Shown: positions 18,039 through 29,976, counted from the first letter of the stretch. The stretch is DNA of 64,000 nucleotides from Allobosea sp. OK403 (GCF_900113835.1 NZ_FOQV01000004.1:186001-250000), one strand, 5' to 3'. The notes: generated from the letters alone by a model not told the origin. Numbers and translations: made by a program.

Positions 18039-18422
18039 TCAGATCAGCAGGCGCGCCGCCATCGATGCCAGCCCTACCGTGGCGACGAGCCAGACCAGGC
18101 TGCGCCAATATCGGATGCCGGCCAGATAGAGCGGCAGATAGACGATGCGGGCCGCAAACCAGACCGCGCTTCCCACAAGGCCTATCCCGTCCCCACGTCC
18201 GCTCGCGACCAGGGTCGCAGCCAGGATCGCGAAAGCCGCATAGGTCTCGACATAGTTGCGCAGCGCCCGCTCGGCCCGCCCGGCGATGACGCCTTGCGGG
18301 CTCACCCCTTCATCGCGCGGCCCGGCATTCCAGTCCGAGCCAAGCTCGCTTGTCGCCGCGATCGCCTGCGCTCCGATATGGACGAAGAGGAGCGCGACGC
18401 TCGCGACGATCAGGAAGAGCAT
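18039..18422 (-). CDS. MAPEG family integral membrane protein
   Basis: Four-helix membrane protein of 127 residues in the MAPEG family (membrane-associated proteins in eicosanoid and glutathione metabolism). Helices near 1-20, 56-75, 84-101 and 108-126; the family pattern RAERALRNYVETYAAF and ARIVYLPLYLAGIRYWRS is plain. Bacterial members may have glutathione transferase or peroxidase activity, but many are uncharacterised. It lies directly after sucB and before the VOC gene in the TCA operon, an accessory pair of possible detoxification genes in a core-metabolism transcript. Confidence 0.87.
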   Translation of the reverse strand: MLFLIVASVALLFVHIGAQAIAATSELGSDWNAGPRDEGVSPQGVIAGRAERALRNYVETYAAFAILAATLVASGRGDGIGLVGSAVWFAARIVYLPLYLAGIRYWRSLVWLVATVGLASMAARLLI

Positions 18423-18434
18423 GGGCTCGCAGTC

Positions 18435-19670
18435 TCAGAGGTCGAGTACGAGGCGCGCCGGATCCTCCAGCGCTTCCTTGATGCGGACGAGGAAGGTCAC
18501 CGCCTCCTTGCCGTCGATGATGCGGTGATCATAGGAGACCGCCAGATACATCATCGGCCGGATCACGATCTGGCCGCCGACGACCATCGGGCGCTCCTGG
18601 ATCTTGTGCATGCCCAGGATCGCCGATTGCGGCGCGTTCAGGATCGGCGTCGACATCAGCGAGCCGTAGACGCCGCCATTGGAGATGGTGAAGGTGCCGC
18701 CCTGCATGTCCTCGATCTTGAGGGCGCCGTCGCGCGCCTTCTTGCCGAGCGCGCCGATCGCCTTCTCGACACCCGCGATCGAAAGCTGGTCGGCGTCGCG
18801 CACCACCGGCACAACCAGGCCCTTATCGGTGCCGACGGCGACCGCGATATGATAATAGTTCTTGTAGACGATGTCGGTGCCGTCGATCTCGGCATTGACG
18901 GAGGGGATCTCCTTCAGCGCCTGCACGCAGGCCTTCACGAAGAAGCCCATGAAGCCGAGCTTCACGCCATGCTTCTTCTCGAAGACATCCTTGTACTGGT
19001 TGCGCAGTGCCATCACCGCCGACATGTCCACCTCATTGAAGGTGGTCAGCATTGCCGCCGTGGCCTGAGCTTCCTTGAGGCGGCGCGCGATGGTCTGGCG
19101 CAGCTTGGTCATCTTGACGCGCTCTTCGCGCGAGGCGTCGTCGGGAGCCGACGGGGCGCGAAGCTGGATCGGCGCAGCTGGGGCAGCGGGCGCAGGAGCC
19201 GCGGAACCCGCCGCGATCGCGACCAGCATGTCGCCCTTGGTGACGCGGCCGTCCTTGCCGGTCGCTGCGACATTCGCCGGGTCGACGCCGCTCTCAGCCG
19301 CGAGACGGCTGACGGCAGGACCTGAATCGGCGGCCTTCGTCGCTGCGACAGGCGCAGCCGCAGCGGGAGCAGGCTTGGGCGCCTCGGCGGCAGGAGCAGC
19401 GGCGGCGGGGGCCGGAGCGGCGGCCTTGCCGTCGCCAGCCGTGATCATGCCGAGCAGCGCACTGACGCCGACGGTGTCGCCTTCCTTGGCGACGATCTCG
19501 CCGAGCACGCCGGCCGCCGGCGCGTTGACCTCGAGCGTGACCTTGTCAGTCTCCAGCTCGACCAAAGGCTCATCGGCCTTCACCGCGTCGCCCGGCTTCT
19601 TGAACCACTTGCCGATCGTGGCCTCGGAGACGGATTCGCCGAGGGTGGGTACGCGGATTTCGGTCGCCAT
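18435..19670 (-). CDS. sucB: Dihydrolipoyllysine-residue succinyltransferase (E2 of 2-oxoglutarate dehydrogenase)
   Basis: E2 core of the 2-oxoglutarate dehydrogenase complex, 411 residues. One lipoyl domain (residues 1-77, with [11 protein letters not shown] bearing the lipoylated Lys), an Ala/Pro-rich linker, a peripheral-subunit-binding domain ([25 protein letters not shown]), a second linker, and the catalytic domain ending [16 protein letters not shown] with the His-Asp active site motif DHRIIDG. Located 54 bases after sucA. Partner of SucA and the LpdA encoded downstream. Confidence 0.96.
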   Translation of the reverse strand: MATEIRVPTLGESVSEATIGKWFKKPGDAVKADEPLVELETDKVTLEVNAPAAGVLGEIVAKEGDTVGVSALLGMITAGDGKAAAPAPAAAAPAAEAPKPAPAAAAPVAATKAADSGPAVSRLAAESGVDPANVAATGKDGRVTKGDMLVAIAAGSAAPAPAAPAAPIQLRAPSAPDDASREERVKMTKLRQTIARRLKEAQATAAMLTTFNEVDMSAVMALRNQYKDVFEKKHGVKLGFMGFFVKACVQALKEIPSVNAEIDGTDIVYKNYYHIAVAVGTDKGLVVPVVRDADQLSIAGVEKAIGALGKKARDGALKIEDMQGGTFTISNGGVYGSLMSTPILNAPQSAILGMHKIQERPMVVGGQIVIRPMMYLAVSYDHRIIDGKEAVTFLVRIKEALEDPARLVLDL

Positions 19671-19724
19671 GTCAGGCCTCTGTTGGTGTCTTTGTCTGGC
19701 GTGTCGTGAAGGGCGCTACTGGGG

Positions 19725-22682
19725 TCAGGCCGCGAAGGCTTCGTCCAGGAACGCGTTGAGCTGTGCGAGGTGCTTGGACATCAGGCCGGTCGCCGTTGCC
19801 GCCGATGCCGGGCGTCCGACATACCGCGGCCGCTTCGACTTCACCCCGGCATGGCCCAGCACCCATTCGAGATAGGGTTCGACGAAGGTCCAGGAGCCCA
19901 TGTTCTTCGGCTCCTCCTGGCACCAGACCACGTCGGCGCCCTTGAAGCGCGCCAGCTCCTGCGCCAGCGACTTCAGCGGGAACGGATAGAGCTGCTCGAC
20001 GCGCATCAGATAGACGTCCTCGATGCCGCGCTTCTCGCGCTCTTCCAGCAGGTCGAAATAGACCTTGCCGGTGCACAGCACGACGCGGCGGATCTTGGCG
20101 TCCTTGACCAGCTTGGTGGTCGAGCGGCCGCGCTCGGCATCGTCATGCAGCACGCGATGGAAGGTCGAGCCTTCGGCGAGCTCGGCGAGGTCGGAGACGC
20201 AGCGCTTGTGGCGCAGCAGCGACTTCGGCGTCATCAGGATCAGCGGCTTGCGGAAGTCGCGCTTCAGCTGGCGGCGCAGGATGTGGAAATAGCTCGCCGG
20301 CGTCGAGCAGTTCGCCACCTGCATGTTGTCTTCCGCGCACATCTGCAGGAAACGCTCCAGGCGTGCCGAGGAATGCTCCGGCCCCTGGCCCTCATAGCCA
20401 TGCGGCAGCAGGCAGACGAGGCCCGACATGCGCAGCCATTTCCGCTCGCCCGACGAGATGAACTGGTCGAACAGCACCTGCGCACCATTGGCGAAGTCGC
20501 CGAACTGCGCTTCCCAGCAGGTCAGGGCATTCGGCTCCGACAGCGTGTAGCCGTATTCGAAGCCGAGCACCGCCTCTTCCGAGAGCATCGAGTTGATGAC
20601 CTCATAGCGCGACTGACCCTCGCGGATATGGTTCAGCGAGGTGTGGCGCGCCTCGGTCTCCTGGTCGATCAGCACGGAATGGCGTTGGCTGAAGGTGCCG
20701 CGCTCGCAATCCTGGCCCGAGAGCCGGACCGGATTGCCGTCGAGCAGGAGCGAGCCGAAGGCCAGCGACTCGGCAGTCGCCCAGTCAATGCCCTGCCCGG
20801 TCTCGACCGCCTTGCGGCGGTTGTCGAGGAAGCGCTGGATCGTCTTGTGGACGTTGAAGCCGGGCGGGGTCGCCGTGATCTTCTCGGTGATCTCCTTGAG
20901 AACCGCGGCAGGAACGCCGGTCGCGCCGCGACGCGGATCGTCCTCGTCGGCGCGGATCGCCTTCATGCCGGCCCAGCGGCCATCGAGCCAGTCGGCCTTG
21001 TTCGGCTTGAAGGCCTGGCCCGCATCGAACTCGATCTCGAGCTTGGCCTTCCAGGCAGCGCGCGCCTCGTCGATCTCGCCGGGCTGGATCACGCCCTCGG
21101 CCTCGAGCTTGGCGGAATAGAGCTCCAGCGTCGTCTTGTGGCCGCGGATCTTGCGGTACATCAGCGGCTGGGTGAAGCCCGGCTCGTCGCCCTCGTTATG
21201 GCCGAAGCGGCGATAGCAGAACATATCGACCACGACCGGCTTGTGGAACTTCTGCCGGAACTCGATCGCGATCTTGGCGGCGAAAACGACGGCTTCCGGA
21301 TCGTCGCCATTCACATGGAAGACCGGAGCCTCGACCATCTTGGCCACATCGGACGGATAGGGCGAGGAGCGCGAATAACGCGGATAGGTGGTGAAGCCGA
21401 TCTGGTTGTTGATGATGAAATGCACGGAACCACCGGTGCGGTGGCCCTTCAGACCGGACAGGCCCAGGCATTCCGCCACCACGCCCTGGCCGGCGAAGGC
21501 GGCGTCGCCATGCAGCAGGAGCGGCAGCACCTTGGAGCGCTCGACGACATCGCCGAACTGGTCCTGCTTGGCGCGGACCTTGCCGAGCACGACGGGGTCG
21601 ACGATCTCGAGATGCGACGGGTTGGCGGTCAGCGAGACGTGGACGTTGTTGCCGTCGAACTCGCGGTCGCTGGAGGCACCGAGATGGTACTTCACGTCGC
21701 CAGAGCCCTCGACGTCGTCAGGCGCGAAGGAGCCGCCCTTGAACTCGTGGAACAGCGCGCGGTGCGGCTTGCCCAGAACCTGGGTCAGCACGTTGAGGCG
21801 GCCGCGATGGGCCATGCCGAAGACGATGTCGCGCACACCGAGCGCGCCGCCGCGCTTGATGATCTGCTCCAGCGCCGGGATCAACGATTCAGCCCCATCG
21901 AGGCCGAAACGCTTGGTGCCGGTGTATTTCAGGTCGATGAACTTCTCGAAGCCCTCGGCCTCGACGAGCTTGTTCAGGATCGCCTTCTTGCCCTCGCGGG
22001 TGAAGGCGATCTCCTTGTCGGGCCCCTCGATCCGCTCCTGCAGCCATGCCTTCTGCTCCGGATCGGAGATGTGCATGAACTCGATGCCCACCGTGCTGCA
22101 ATAGGTGCGCTGCAGGATCGCGGTCATCTCGCGGATCGTGGCGAACTCCATGCCGAGCACGTTGTCGATGAAGATCTTACGGTCGAGATCGGCCTCGGTG
22201 AAGCCGAAGGCGGCCGGCGAGAACTCCTCGGGATCCCGGGCCTGCTCGATGCCGAGCGGATCGAGCTTGGCGTGGAGATGGCCGCGCATGCGGTAGGCGC
22301 GGATCAGCATGATGGCGCGCACGGAATCGCGCGTCGCCTGCTGCACGTCGGACGCGCTCAAGGCGGCGCCGGCGGCCTTGGCCTTGGCGCCGAGCTTGTC
22401 GGAAACGACCTTCTCGACCACGGCCCAGTTGCCGTCGAGCGCCGAGACGAGCTCGCCATTGGCAGGAACCGGCCAGTTCGGCTTCTTCCAGGAGGCGCCC
22501 TTGGCGTTCTGGATGATGGCCGAGCCTTCATCCTTTAAGCCCGCGAAGAAACCCTGCCACTGCTCATCGACCGATTTCGGATCGGCCTGATAGCGGGCGT
22601 AGAGATCCTCGATATAGGCTGCGTTGCCGCCATAGAGGAAACCCGTCTGGGCGAGAGCCTCGTTGATGTCCTGGCGAGCCAT
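19725..22682 (-). CDS. sucA: 2-oxoglutarate dehydrogenase E1 component
   Basis: Thiamine-diphosphate-dependent decarboxylase of the 2-oxoglutarate dehydrogenase complex, 985 residues, a normal length. N-terminus ALAQTGFLYGGNAAYIEDLY is typical of SucA. Later motifs: VFGMAHRGRLNVLTQVLGK, LLLHGDAAFAGQGVVAE (ThDP-binding), FHVNGDDPEAVVFAAKIA, RRFGHNEGDEPGFTQP, and in the C-terminal half EAQFGDFANGAQVLFDQF and LPHGYEGQGPEHSSARLER. It catalyses decarboxylation and succinyl transfer to the lipoyl domain of SucB. It lies between sucD (143-base gap with a palindromic repeat) and sucB. Confidence 0.97.
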   Translation of the reverse strand: MARQDINEALAQTGFLYGGNAAYIEDLYARYQADPKSVDEQWQGFFAGLKDEGSAIIQNAKGASWKKPNWPVPANGELVSALDGNWAVVEKVVSDKLGAKAKAAGAALSASDVQQATRDSVRAIMLIRAYRMRGHLHAKLDPLGIEQARDPEEFSPAAFGFTEADLDRKIFIDNVLGMEFATIREMTAILQRTYCSTVGIEFMHISDPEQKAWLQERIEGPDKEIAFTREGKKAILNKLVEAEGFEKFIDLKYTGTKRFGLDGAESLIPALEQIIKRGGALGVRDIVFGMAHRGRLNVLTQVLGKPHRALFHEFKGGSFAPDDVEGSGDVKYHLGASSDREFDGNNVHVSLTANPSHLEIVDPVVLGKVRAKQDQFGDVVERSKVLPLLLHGDAAFAGQGVVAECLGLSGLKGHRTGGSVHFIINNQIGFTTYPRYSRSSPYPSDVAKMVEAPVFHVNGDDPEAVVFAAKIAIEFRQKFHKPVVVDMFCYRRFGHNEGDEPGFTQPLMYRKIRGHKTTLELYSAKLEAEGVIQPGEIDEARAAWKAKLEIEFDAGQAFKPNKADWLDGRWAGMKAIRADEDDPRRGATGVPAAVLKEITEKITATPPGFNVHKTIQRFLDNRRKAVETGQGIDWATAESLAFGSLLLDGNPVRLSGQDCERGTFSQRHSVLIDQETEARHTSLNHIREGQSRYEVINSMLSEEAVLGFEYGYTLSEPNALTCWEAQFGDFANGAQVLFDQFISSGERKWLRMSGLVCLLPHGYEGQGPEHSSARLERFLQMCAEDNMQVANCSTPASYFHILRRQLKRDFRKPLILMTPKSLLRHKRCVSDLAELAEGSTFHRVLHDDAERGRSTTKLVKDAKIRRVVLCTGKVYFDLLEEREKRGIEDVYLMRVEQLYPFPLKSLAQELARFKGADVVWCQEEPKNMGSWTFVEPYLEWVLGHAGVKSKRPRYVGRPASAATATGLMSKHLAQLNAFLDEAFAA

Positions 22683-22712
22683 GGTCTTCCTGCCTTTTCC
22701 TGCCTACCGCTT

Positions 22713-22803
22713 CGTCATGCTCGGGCTTGACCCGAGCATCTCATGTCGTTGTTGCGTCGCGCCCCCCCGGGACGTCATGGTCGGGCCAAGCCCGACCATG
22801 ACG
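22713..22803. repeat. Intergenic palindromic repeat between sucD and sucA
   Basis: Two adjacent hairpins: CGTCATGCTCGGGCTTGACC with CGAGCAT, and GTCATGGTCGGGC with GCCCGACCATGAC. It is related to the repeat at 16069-16160. Because the operon runs minus-strand through this spot, the sucCD and sucAB parts of the message are separated by strong secondary structure, which may affect processing or stability. Confidence 0.75.
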
Positions 22804-22825
22804 CGCTCCGAAAAGCCTGCGCGCC

Positions 22826-23710
22826 TCAGCCCTTCAACACGTCGACCAAGGTCTTTCCAAGGCGCGCCGGCGAGGGCGAGACCCGGATGCCGGCCGCTTC
22901 CATGGCCGCGATCTTGTCTTCCGCGCCGCCCTTGCCGCCCGAGATGATCGCGCCGGCATGGCCCATGCGACGTCCGGGAGGAGCCGTGCGGCCGGCGATG
23001 AAGCCGACCATCGGCTTCTTGCGGCCACGCTTGGCTTCGTCCTTGATGAACTGCGCCGCGTCCTCTTCCGCCGAGCCACCGATCTCGCCGATCATCACGA
23101 TCGACTTGGTGTGCTCGTCGGCCAGGAACATCTCCAGCATGTCGATGAACTCGGTGCCCTTGACCGGGTCGCCGCCGATGCCGACGGCCGTGGTCTGGCC
23201 CAGGCCCTCGCGGGTGGTCTGGAACACCGCCTCATAGGTCAGTGTGCCCGAGCGCGAGACGATGCCCACAGAGCCCGGCTTGAAGATGTTGGCCGGCATG
23301 ATGCCGATCTTGCTCTCGCCCGCCGTGACGACGCCGGGGCAATTCGGCCCGATCAGGCGCGACTTGGAGCCGGAGAGCGAGCGCTTGACGCGCACCATGT
23401 CGAGCACCGGAATGCCCTCGGTGATGCAGATGATCAGCGGGATCTCGGCGTCGATCGCCTCGCAGATCGCATCCGCCGCGCCCGGAGGCGGGACATAGAC
23501 GACGGAGGCCGTGGCGCCGGTCTTCTGCTTGGCCTCGAAGACGGTGTCGAAGACCGGCAGGCCGAGATGGAGCGAACCGCCCTTGCCCGGCGAAGTGCCG
23601 CCGACCATCTGCGTGCCATAGGCGATCGCCTGCTCGGAATGGAAGGTGCCGTTCTTGCCGGTGAAGCCCTGGCAGATGACCTTGGTGTTCTTGTCGATCA
23701 GGATGGACAT
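22826..23710 (-). CDS. sucD: Succinyl-CoA synthetase alpha subunit
   Basis: ADP/GDP-forming succinate-CoA ligase alpha subunit, 294 residues. N-terminal CoA-binding Rossmann domain starts [71 protein letters not shown]; and [19 protein letters not shown] containing the phospho-His (RMGHAGA). It makes ATP or GTP from succinyl-CoA in the TCA cycle with SucC. It starts nine bases after the sucC stop and is followed by a repeat before sucA. Confidence 0.97.
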   Translation of the reverse strand: MSILIDKNTKVICQGFTGKNGTFHSEQAIAYGTQMVGGTSPGKGGSLHLGLPVFDTVFEAKQKTGATASVVYVPPPGAADAICEAIDAEIPLIICITEGIPVLDMVRVKRSLSGSKSRLIGPNCPGVVTAGESKIGIMPANIFKPGSVGIVSRSGTLTYEAVFQTTREGLGQTTAVGIGGDPVKGTEFIDMLEMFLADEHTKSIVMIGEIGGSAEEDAAQFIKDEAKRGRKKPMVGFIAGRTAPPGRRMGHAGAIISGGKGGAEDKIAAMEAAGIRVSPSPARLGKTLVDVLKG

Positions 23711-23719
23711 GGTTTCTCC

Positions 23720-24916
<1,197 letters not shown>

Positions 24917-24948
24917 GTGCTCGGTTTCCCTGAAGCGAAGGTTATTTT

Positions 24949-25030
24949 GGCAGTCGGCAATAGGCAGTCGGCAGTAGCGAAGCGAGCCGGTGCCATTTTC
25001 ACGACTGCCGACTGCCTATTGCCGACTGCC
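24949..25030. repeat. 27-bp perfect inverted repeat between mdh and sucC
   Basis: Bases 24949-24975 are the exact reverse complement of 25004-25030, separated by 28 bases. Each arm is itself a near tandem of GGCAGTCGGCA units joined by ATA. In the mdh-suc transcript this would be a very stable hairpin. It fills almost the whole gap between the two genes, leaving six bases between the right arm and the mdh stop. Confidence 0.9.
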
Positions 25031-25036
25031 CTTATG

Positions 25037-26002
<966 letters not shown>

Positions 26003-26223
26003 CTAGTCCTTGTCCTTAGGTGCTGCGGGAGGCCGGTGGCCGGCCGAAACCGTGGGTTTCTTTGGCCCAAACCGGGCTTTTGCCGCAACCCTGTCCTTTG
26101 CGGGGGTGGAGACCAGCCTCGAAGCGCGCCAGTTTGGGGCCCAACCGACCAATCGACCTGATTTCAAGCACTTGCACCGGGCGAAAATGGGGCCGCCCTG
26201 TCCAACGCCAAGAAAACGGACAA

Positions 26224-26252
26224 TGACAATTTACATAATTTGTAATTTGTCA
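26224..26252. promoter_or_regulatory. AT-rich inverted repeat between the TetR gene and mdh, candidate operator
   Basis: TGACAATTTAC and GTAATTTGTCA form an 11-base dyad with one mismatch around a 7-base AT-rich centre (centre near 26238). It is strikingly AT-rich for this genome and looks like a TetR-family operator. It lies ten bases beyond the tetR stop codon and about 225 bases upstream of the mdh start, so it could control the TCA operon or overlap its promoter. No binding evidence beyond the symmetry. Confidence 0.5.
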
Positions 26253-26261
26253 CAAGATTTT

Positions 26262-26861
26262 TCAGATGATCCCGGTCTCCAGCACCCGCAGCGCGACGCG
26301 GATCAGCGTGGCCAGGCGCGCATCGACAGAGGCCTGAGGCACATCCGCCTCGAGCGCCAGCGCTGCCGGATGGATGAAGCGGTGCGTGGCGTCGATGACG
26401 AAGGCGATGGCGCGGTCGCGGTCGCGCGGCTCGAAGGCGCCCGACGCGATGCCCTCGTCGATGACCCGCTCGAACAGCGCACGGACGCGGGTGCGGTTGC
26501 GCCGGCTGATCGCATGGCGCTTGGCGACCGCCTGCGAGAGCGCGGCGAAGAGATGCGGATCCTCGCTCAGCAGATCGCGATTGCCCTTGGCCAGCGCCAG
26601 GATCAACCGTTCGAGCTTGTCGGCGGCGGGGTCGGGTCCATCGGCAATGTCGGCAAGCCGCCGCTCGGTCGTCTTCAGCCAGACATCGACGACCGCATCG
26701 ATCAGCGCCCCGCGCGACGGGAAGTAGCGGTAGACATTGGCATGCGTCATGCCCGCCTCCTCCGCCACCGCCACGACGGTGAAGCGCTTCAGCCCGAACT
26801 GGCGCAGATGCTCGCTGGCGACCGAGAGGATGCGGGTCTCGCTCGGCTCGCGTGTCGGCAT
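26262..26861 (-). CDS. TetR-family transcriptional regulator
   Basis: One-component repressor, 199 residues. N-terminal helix-turn-helix: SVASEHLRQFGLKRFTVVAVAEEAGMTHANVYRYFPSRGALIDAV, where AEEAGMTHANVYRYF is the recognition helix region. The C-terminal ligand domain has no clear specificity. It begins three bases after the stop of zapE, so it is probably co-transcribed with it. The AT-rich dyad directly downstream may be its target on the way to mdh, but this is speculative. Confidence 0.88.
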   Translation of the reverse strand: MPTREPSETRILSVASEHLRQFGLKRFTVVAVAEEAGMTHANVYRYFPSRGALIDAVVDVWLKTTERRLADIADGPDPAADKLERLILALAKGNRDLLSEDPHLFAALSQAVAKRHAISRRNRTRVRALFERVIDEGIASGAFEPRDRDRAIAFVIDATHRFIHPAALALEADVPQASVDARLATLIRVALRVLETGII

Positions 26862-26864
26862 GGC

Positions 26865-28043
26865 TCAGGTTTCCACCAATCCGCCGCTATCGCCGCTCGC
26901 GGCGGAATCGGCGCGGCCATGCGGCAAGGCGAGATAGTCGTCGGAGCGCATCTCGATCAATCGCGAGACCGTTCGGTCGAACTCGAAGGCCTCGCGGCCA
27001 TTGCCGTCCTTGTAGAGTTCGTGCGGCTCGGCCGCCGCCGAAGTGACGAGCTTGACGTGGTGCTCATAGAGCGTGTCGATCAGGATGATGAAACGCTTGG
27101 CCTCGTTGCGCCGGTCTCGCTCCAGCACCGGGATGTCTTCGAGCACCAGCGTGTGGAAGCGCTGCGCCAGCGCGATATAATCGGAGGCGCCATAGGCCTG
27201 GCTGCAAAGGTCGGAAAAGCTCGCCCGCGCCACGCCGCCGGCCGCCTGCGGAATCCGCATCTCATGGCCGTTGATCGACAGCGTCACAGGCACGCCATGC
27301 GCCGCGCCGGAGACGCGCCGGAACGCCTCGTCGAGCGCAGCCTTCGCCGCCGCATCGGCCGGAACGTGATAGGTCGGCGCACCGCCGAGCTTCTCCAAAC
27401 GGAAATCGGTGCGCGCATCGAGCCTGAGCACCTCGACCTTCTCGGTCAGCAACGCGACGAAAGGCAGGAACAGCGCCCGGTTGAGCCCGCCCTCATAGAG
27501 CCGCGACGGCTCGACATTCGAGGTCGCGACGACGACGACGCCGGCCGCGAACAGCGCCGTGAACAGCCGCCCGAGGATCATCGCATCGGCGATGTCGGTG
27601 ACCGTGAACTCGTCGAAGCAGAGCAGGCTCGCCTCGGCCGCCAACTCAGCCGCGATGGGGGCGATCGGATCGGGCTCCTTGACCTCGCCGGCCTTGAGCT
27701 TCTGCCGGTAGGCAAAGATGCGCGAATGCACGTCGGCCAGGAATTCGTGGAAATGCACGCGCCGGCGCTTCGGCACCGGCGCTGCGTCATAGAACATGTC
27801 CATCAGCATGGTCTTGCCGCGCCCGACCGAACCCCAGATGTAGAGCCCCTTGGGAGCCTCCGTCGAAGTCTGCTTGCCGCCGAGCAGCCAGCCGAGCGCA
27901 CTGCTCTTCCTGCCCAGGCGGCGCGCGCCCAGGGTCTCGGCCAGCGCCGCCAGGCGCCTGACCACGGCGACCTGCGCCGGATCGCGCTCGATGGCGCCCG
28001 CTTCGACCAGGGCGGAGTAACGGTCTGAAATCGAGGCGGCCAT
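26865..28043 (-). CDS. zapE: Cell division protein ZapE (AFG1-like ATPase)
   Basis: P-loop ATPase of the AFG1/ZapE family, 392 residues. Walker A in GLYIWGSVGRGKTMLMDMF, then FHEFLADVHSRIFAYRQ, Walker B in LLCFDEFTVTDIADAMILGRL, and TSNVEPSRLYEGGLNRALFLPF. In bacteria ZapE associates with the divisome and destabilises FtsZ polymers; the mitochondrial homologue is Afg1/LACE1. The gene is next to the mdh-suc operon, a common arrangement in Rhizobiales, and is followed by a TetR regulator. Confidence 0.92.
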   Translation of the reverse strand: MAASISDRYSALVEAGAIERDPAQVAVVRRLAALAETLGARRLGRKSSALGWLLGGKQTSTEAPKGLYIWGSVGRGKTMLMDMFYDAAPVPKRRRVHFHEFLADVHSRIFAYRQKLKAGEVKEPDPIAPIAAELAAEASLLCFDEFTVTDIADAMILGRLFTALFAAGVVVVATSNVEPSRLYEGGLNRALFLPFVALLTEKVEVLRLDARTDFRLEKLGGAPTYHVPADAAAKAALDEAFRRVSGAAHGVPVTLSINGHEMRIPQAAGGVARASFSDLCSQAYGASDYIALAQRFHTLVLEDIPVLERDRRNEAKRFIILIDTLYEHHVKLVTSAAAEPHELYKDGNGREAFEFDRTVSRLIEMRSDDYLALPHGRADSAASGDSGGLVET

Positions 28044-28306
28044 GGCTGGGGATCGTCGGCGGAAGGGAATTTCCGGTTACGGCAGGCAGGGCCCAGCCGC
28101 AAGGCCCAACCTCACGGCCGAACCTCGCGGCCAATGACGACATGGCAGAGCCTAGAAGCGATGCCGCCCTCTCTTGGTAGGCGCGCCGTCCTCGCGCAAT
28201 CCGGCGCGCCGCATGGCAGCCCTTCCCAGCTCCGCTTTCCGTCCGCGCCGCAACGGCCTAGCCTAGTCGCCCGGTGAGGCAATCTTCCAGCGAAAGGCGG
28301 CCAGTG

Positions 28307-29962
28307 ATGAAGAAGGGCTCCGACCTCTTGGTTGAAGCGCTCGAGAACGAGGGCGTCGACCGCATTTTCGGTGTGCCGGGCGAGGAGAACCTCGATGTCG
28401 TCGAGTCGCTTCGCACCTCCAGCATCAAGCTGATCCTGACGCGGCATGAGCAGGCGGCAGCCTTCATGGCTGCGACCCATGGCCGCCTGACCGGCAAACC
28501 CGGCGTCTGCATCGCGACGCTGGGACCTGGCGCGCTCAACTTCTCCACCGGAGCGGCCTATGCCCATCTCGGCGCCATGCCGATGATCCTGATCACCGGC
28601 CAGAAGGCGATCATGACCGCCAAGCAGGCGCGCTTCCAGATCGTCGATGTCGTCGCCTCGATGAAGCCATTGACCAAGATGACGCGGCAGATCGTCAGCG
28701 TCGCCAGCATCCCATCCGTGGTGCGCGACGCCTTCCGCGTCGCGATGGAGGAGAGGCCGGGGCCGGTCCATCTCGAATTGCCCGAGGATGTCGCAGCCGA
28801 GGAGATTGCGGACGCCTCGGTCATTCCGGTCCACCCGCTGGAGCGCCCGATCGCTCAAGCCACCGCGCTCGACCGCGCGGCCGAAATGATCTTGGCCGCC
28901 AAGCACCCACTCGTCATGATCGGCGCGGCGGGCAACCGGCCACGCCTCGTCGAGGCCTTGTCGTCCTTCGTCAGGCGCACGGGCCTGCCCTTCTTCAACA
29001 CGCAGATGGGCAAGGGCGCCGTCACCGGCGGCTCGAATCTCTATATGGGCACCGCCGCCCTGTCCGAGCGCGACTATGTCCATCTCGCTGTCGACAAGGC
29101 GGACCTAATCATCTCGATCGGCCATGACACGGTCGAGAAGCCGCCGTTCCTGATGAAGAGCGCTGGCGGATCGAAGGTCGTCCATATCGGCTACCAATCG
29201 GCCAATGTCGAACAGGTCTACCATCCCGACGCCGAGGTCATCGGCGATATCGGCGCGACCGTGACCGCGCTTGCCGACCGGCTCGAAGGCAAGCTCGCGG
29301 CCGACCCCTCGATGCTGGAGCTGCGCCAGACGATTCTCGCCCGGATCAATGATCGCGCCGAGGAGGATCGCTTCCCGGTCACGCCGCAGCGCATCGTCCA
29401 CGATATCCGCCAGGTCATGCCGGAGGACGGCGTCGTTTGCCTCGACAATGGCATGTACAAGATCTGGTTCGCCCGGAACTACCGCACCCATGTCGCCAAC
29501 ACGCTGCTGCTCGACAATGCGCTGGCGACGATGGGCGCGGGGCTGCCCTCGGCAATGATGGCGGCGCTGCTCTATCCCGAACGACGCGTCATGGCGGTGT
29601 GCGGCGATGGCGGCTTCATGATGAACTCGCAGGAGATGGAGACGGCGGTCCGGCTCGGCTTGAACCTCGTCGTCGTCATCCTGAGCGACAACGCCTATGG
29701 CATGATCCGCTGGAAGCAGGCCGTCGACAGCTTCCCGGATTTCGGGATGACCTTCGGCAACCCGGACTTCGTCCGCTATGCGCAAGCCTATGGCGCGAAG
29801 GGCTCGCGGGTGACGGCGGTCGAAGAGCTCGTGCCGACGCTGGAGGCCGCCTTCACTGGGGGCGGCGTCCATCTCGTCGAGGTGCCGATCGACTATTCCG
29901 AAAACACCCGCGTGCTCGTCGAGGAATTGCGCAACCGCAGCCCCGACATCCAGCTCGCCTGA
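28307..29962 (+). CDS. Acetolactate synthase-like ThDP-dependent enzyme
   Basis: Thiamine-diphosphate enzyme of the acetolactate synthase large-subunit family, 551 residues, closest in feel to catabolic AlsS-type enzymes. Visible: DRIFGVPGEENLDVVESL with the catalytic Glu in LTRHEQAAAFMAATHGRLTG, ATLGPGALNF, and the C-terminal ThDP motif VCGDGGFMMNSQEMETAVRLGLN-type block (GDGG then N). No regulatory small-subunit gene follows; instead an aldehyde dehydrogenase gene starts 14 bases later. That pairing suggests a catabolic or aldehyde-generating role rather than branched amino acid synthesis, but the substrate is unknown. Start at 28307 is preceded by AAGGCGG. Confidence 0.88.
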   Translation: MKKGSDLLVEALENEGVDRIFGVPGEENLDVVESLRTSSIKLILTRHEQAAAFMAATHGRLTGKPGVCIATLGPGALNFSTGAAYAHLGAMPMILITGQKAIMTAKQARFQIVDVVASMKPLTKMTRQIVSVASIPSVVRDAFRVAMEERPGPVHLELPEDVAAEEIADASVIPVHPLERPIAQATALDRAAEMILAAKHPLVMIGAAGNRPRLVEALSSFVRRTGLPFFNTQMGKGAVTGGSNLYMGTAALSERDYVHLAVDKADLIISIGHDTVEKPPFLMKSAGGSKVVHIGYQSANVEQVYHPDAEVIGDIGATVTALADRLEGKLAADPSMLELRQTILARINDRAEEDRFPVTPQRIVHDIRQVMPEDGVVCLDNGMYKIWFARNYRTHVANTLLLDNALATMGAGLPSAMMAALLYPERRVMAVCGDGGFMMNSQEMETAVRLGLNLVVVILSDNAYGMIRWKQAVDSFPDFGMTFGNPDFVRYAQAYGAKGSRVTAVEELVPTLEAAFTGGGVHLVEVPIDYSENTRVLVEELRNRSPDIQLA

Positions 29963-29976
29963 CCGGGAGAAAAACC

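Noticed and set aside
19770..22538. Very long plus-strand open frame (over 900 codons) opposite sucA
   Set aside because: It mirrors the sucA coding frame in GC-rich sequence, has no ribosome site or family similarity and an odd Asp/Arg/Glu-rich composition.
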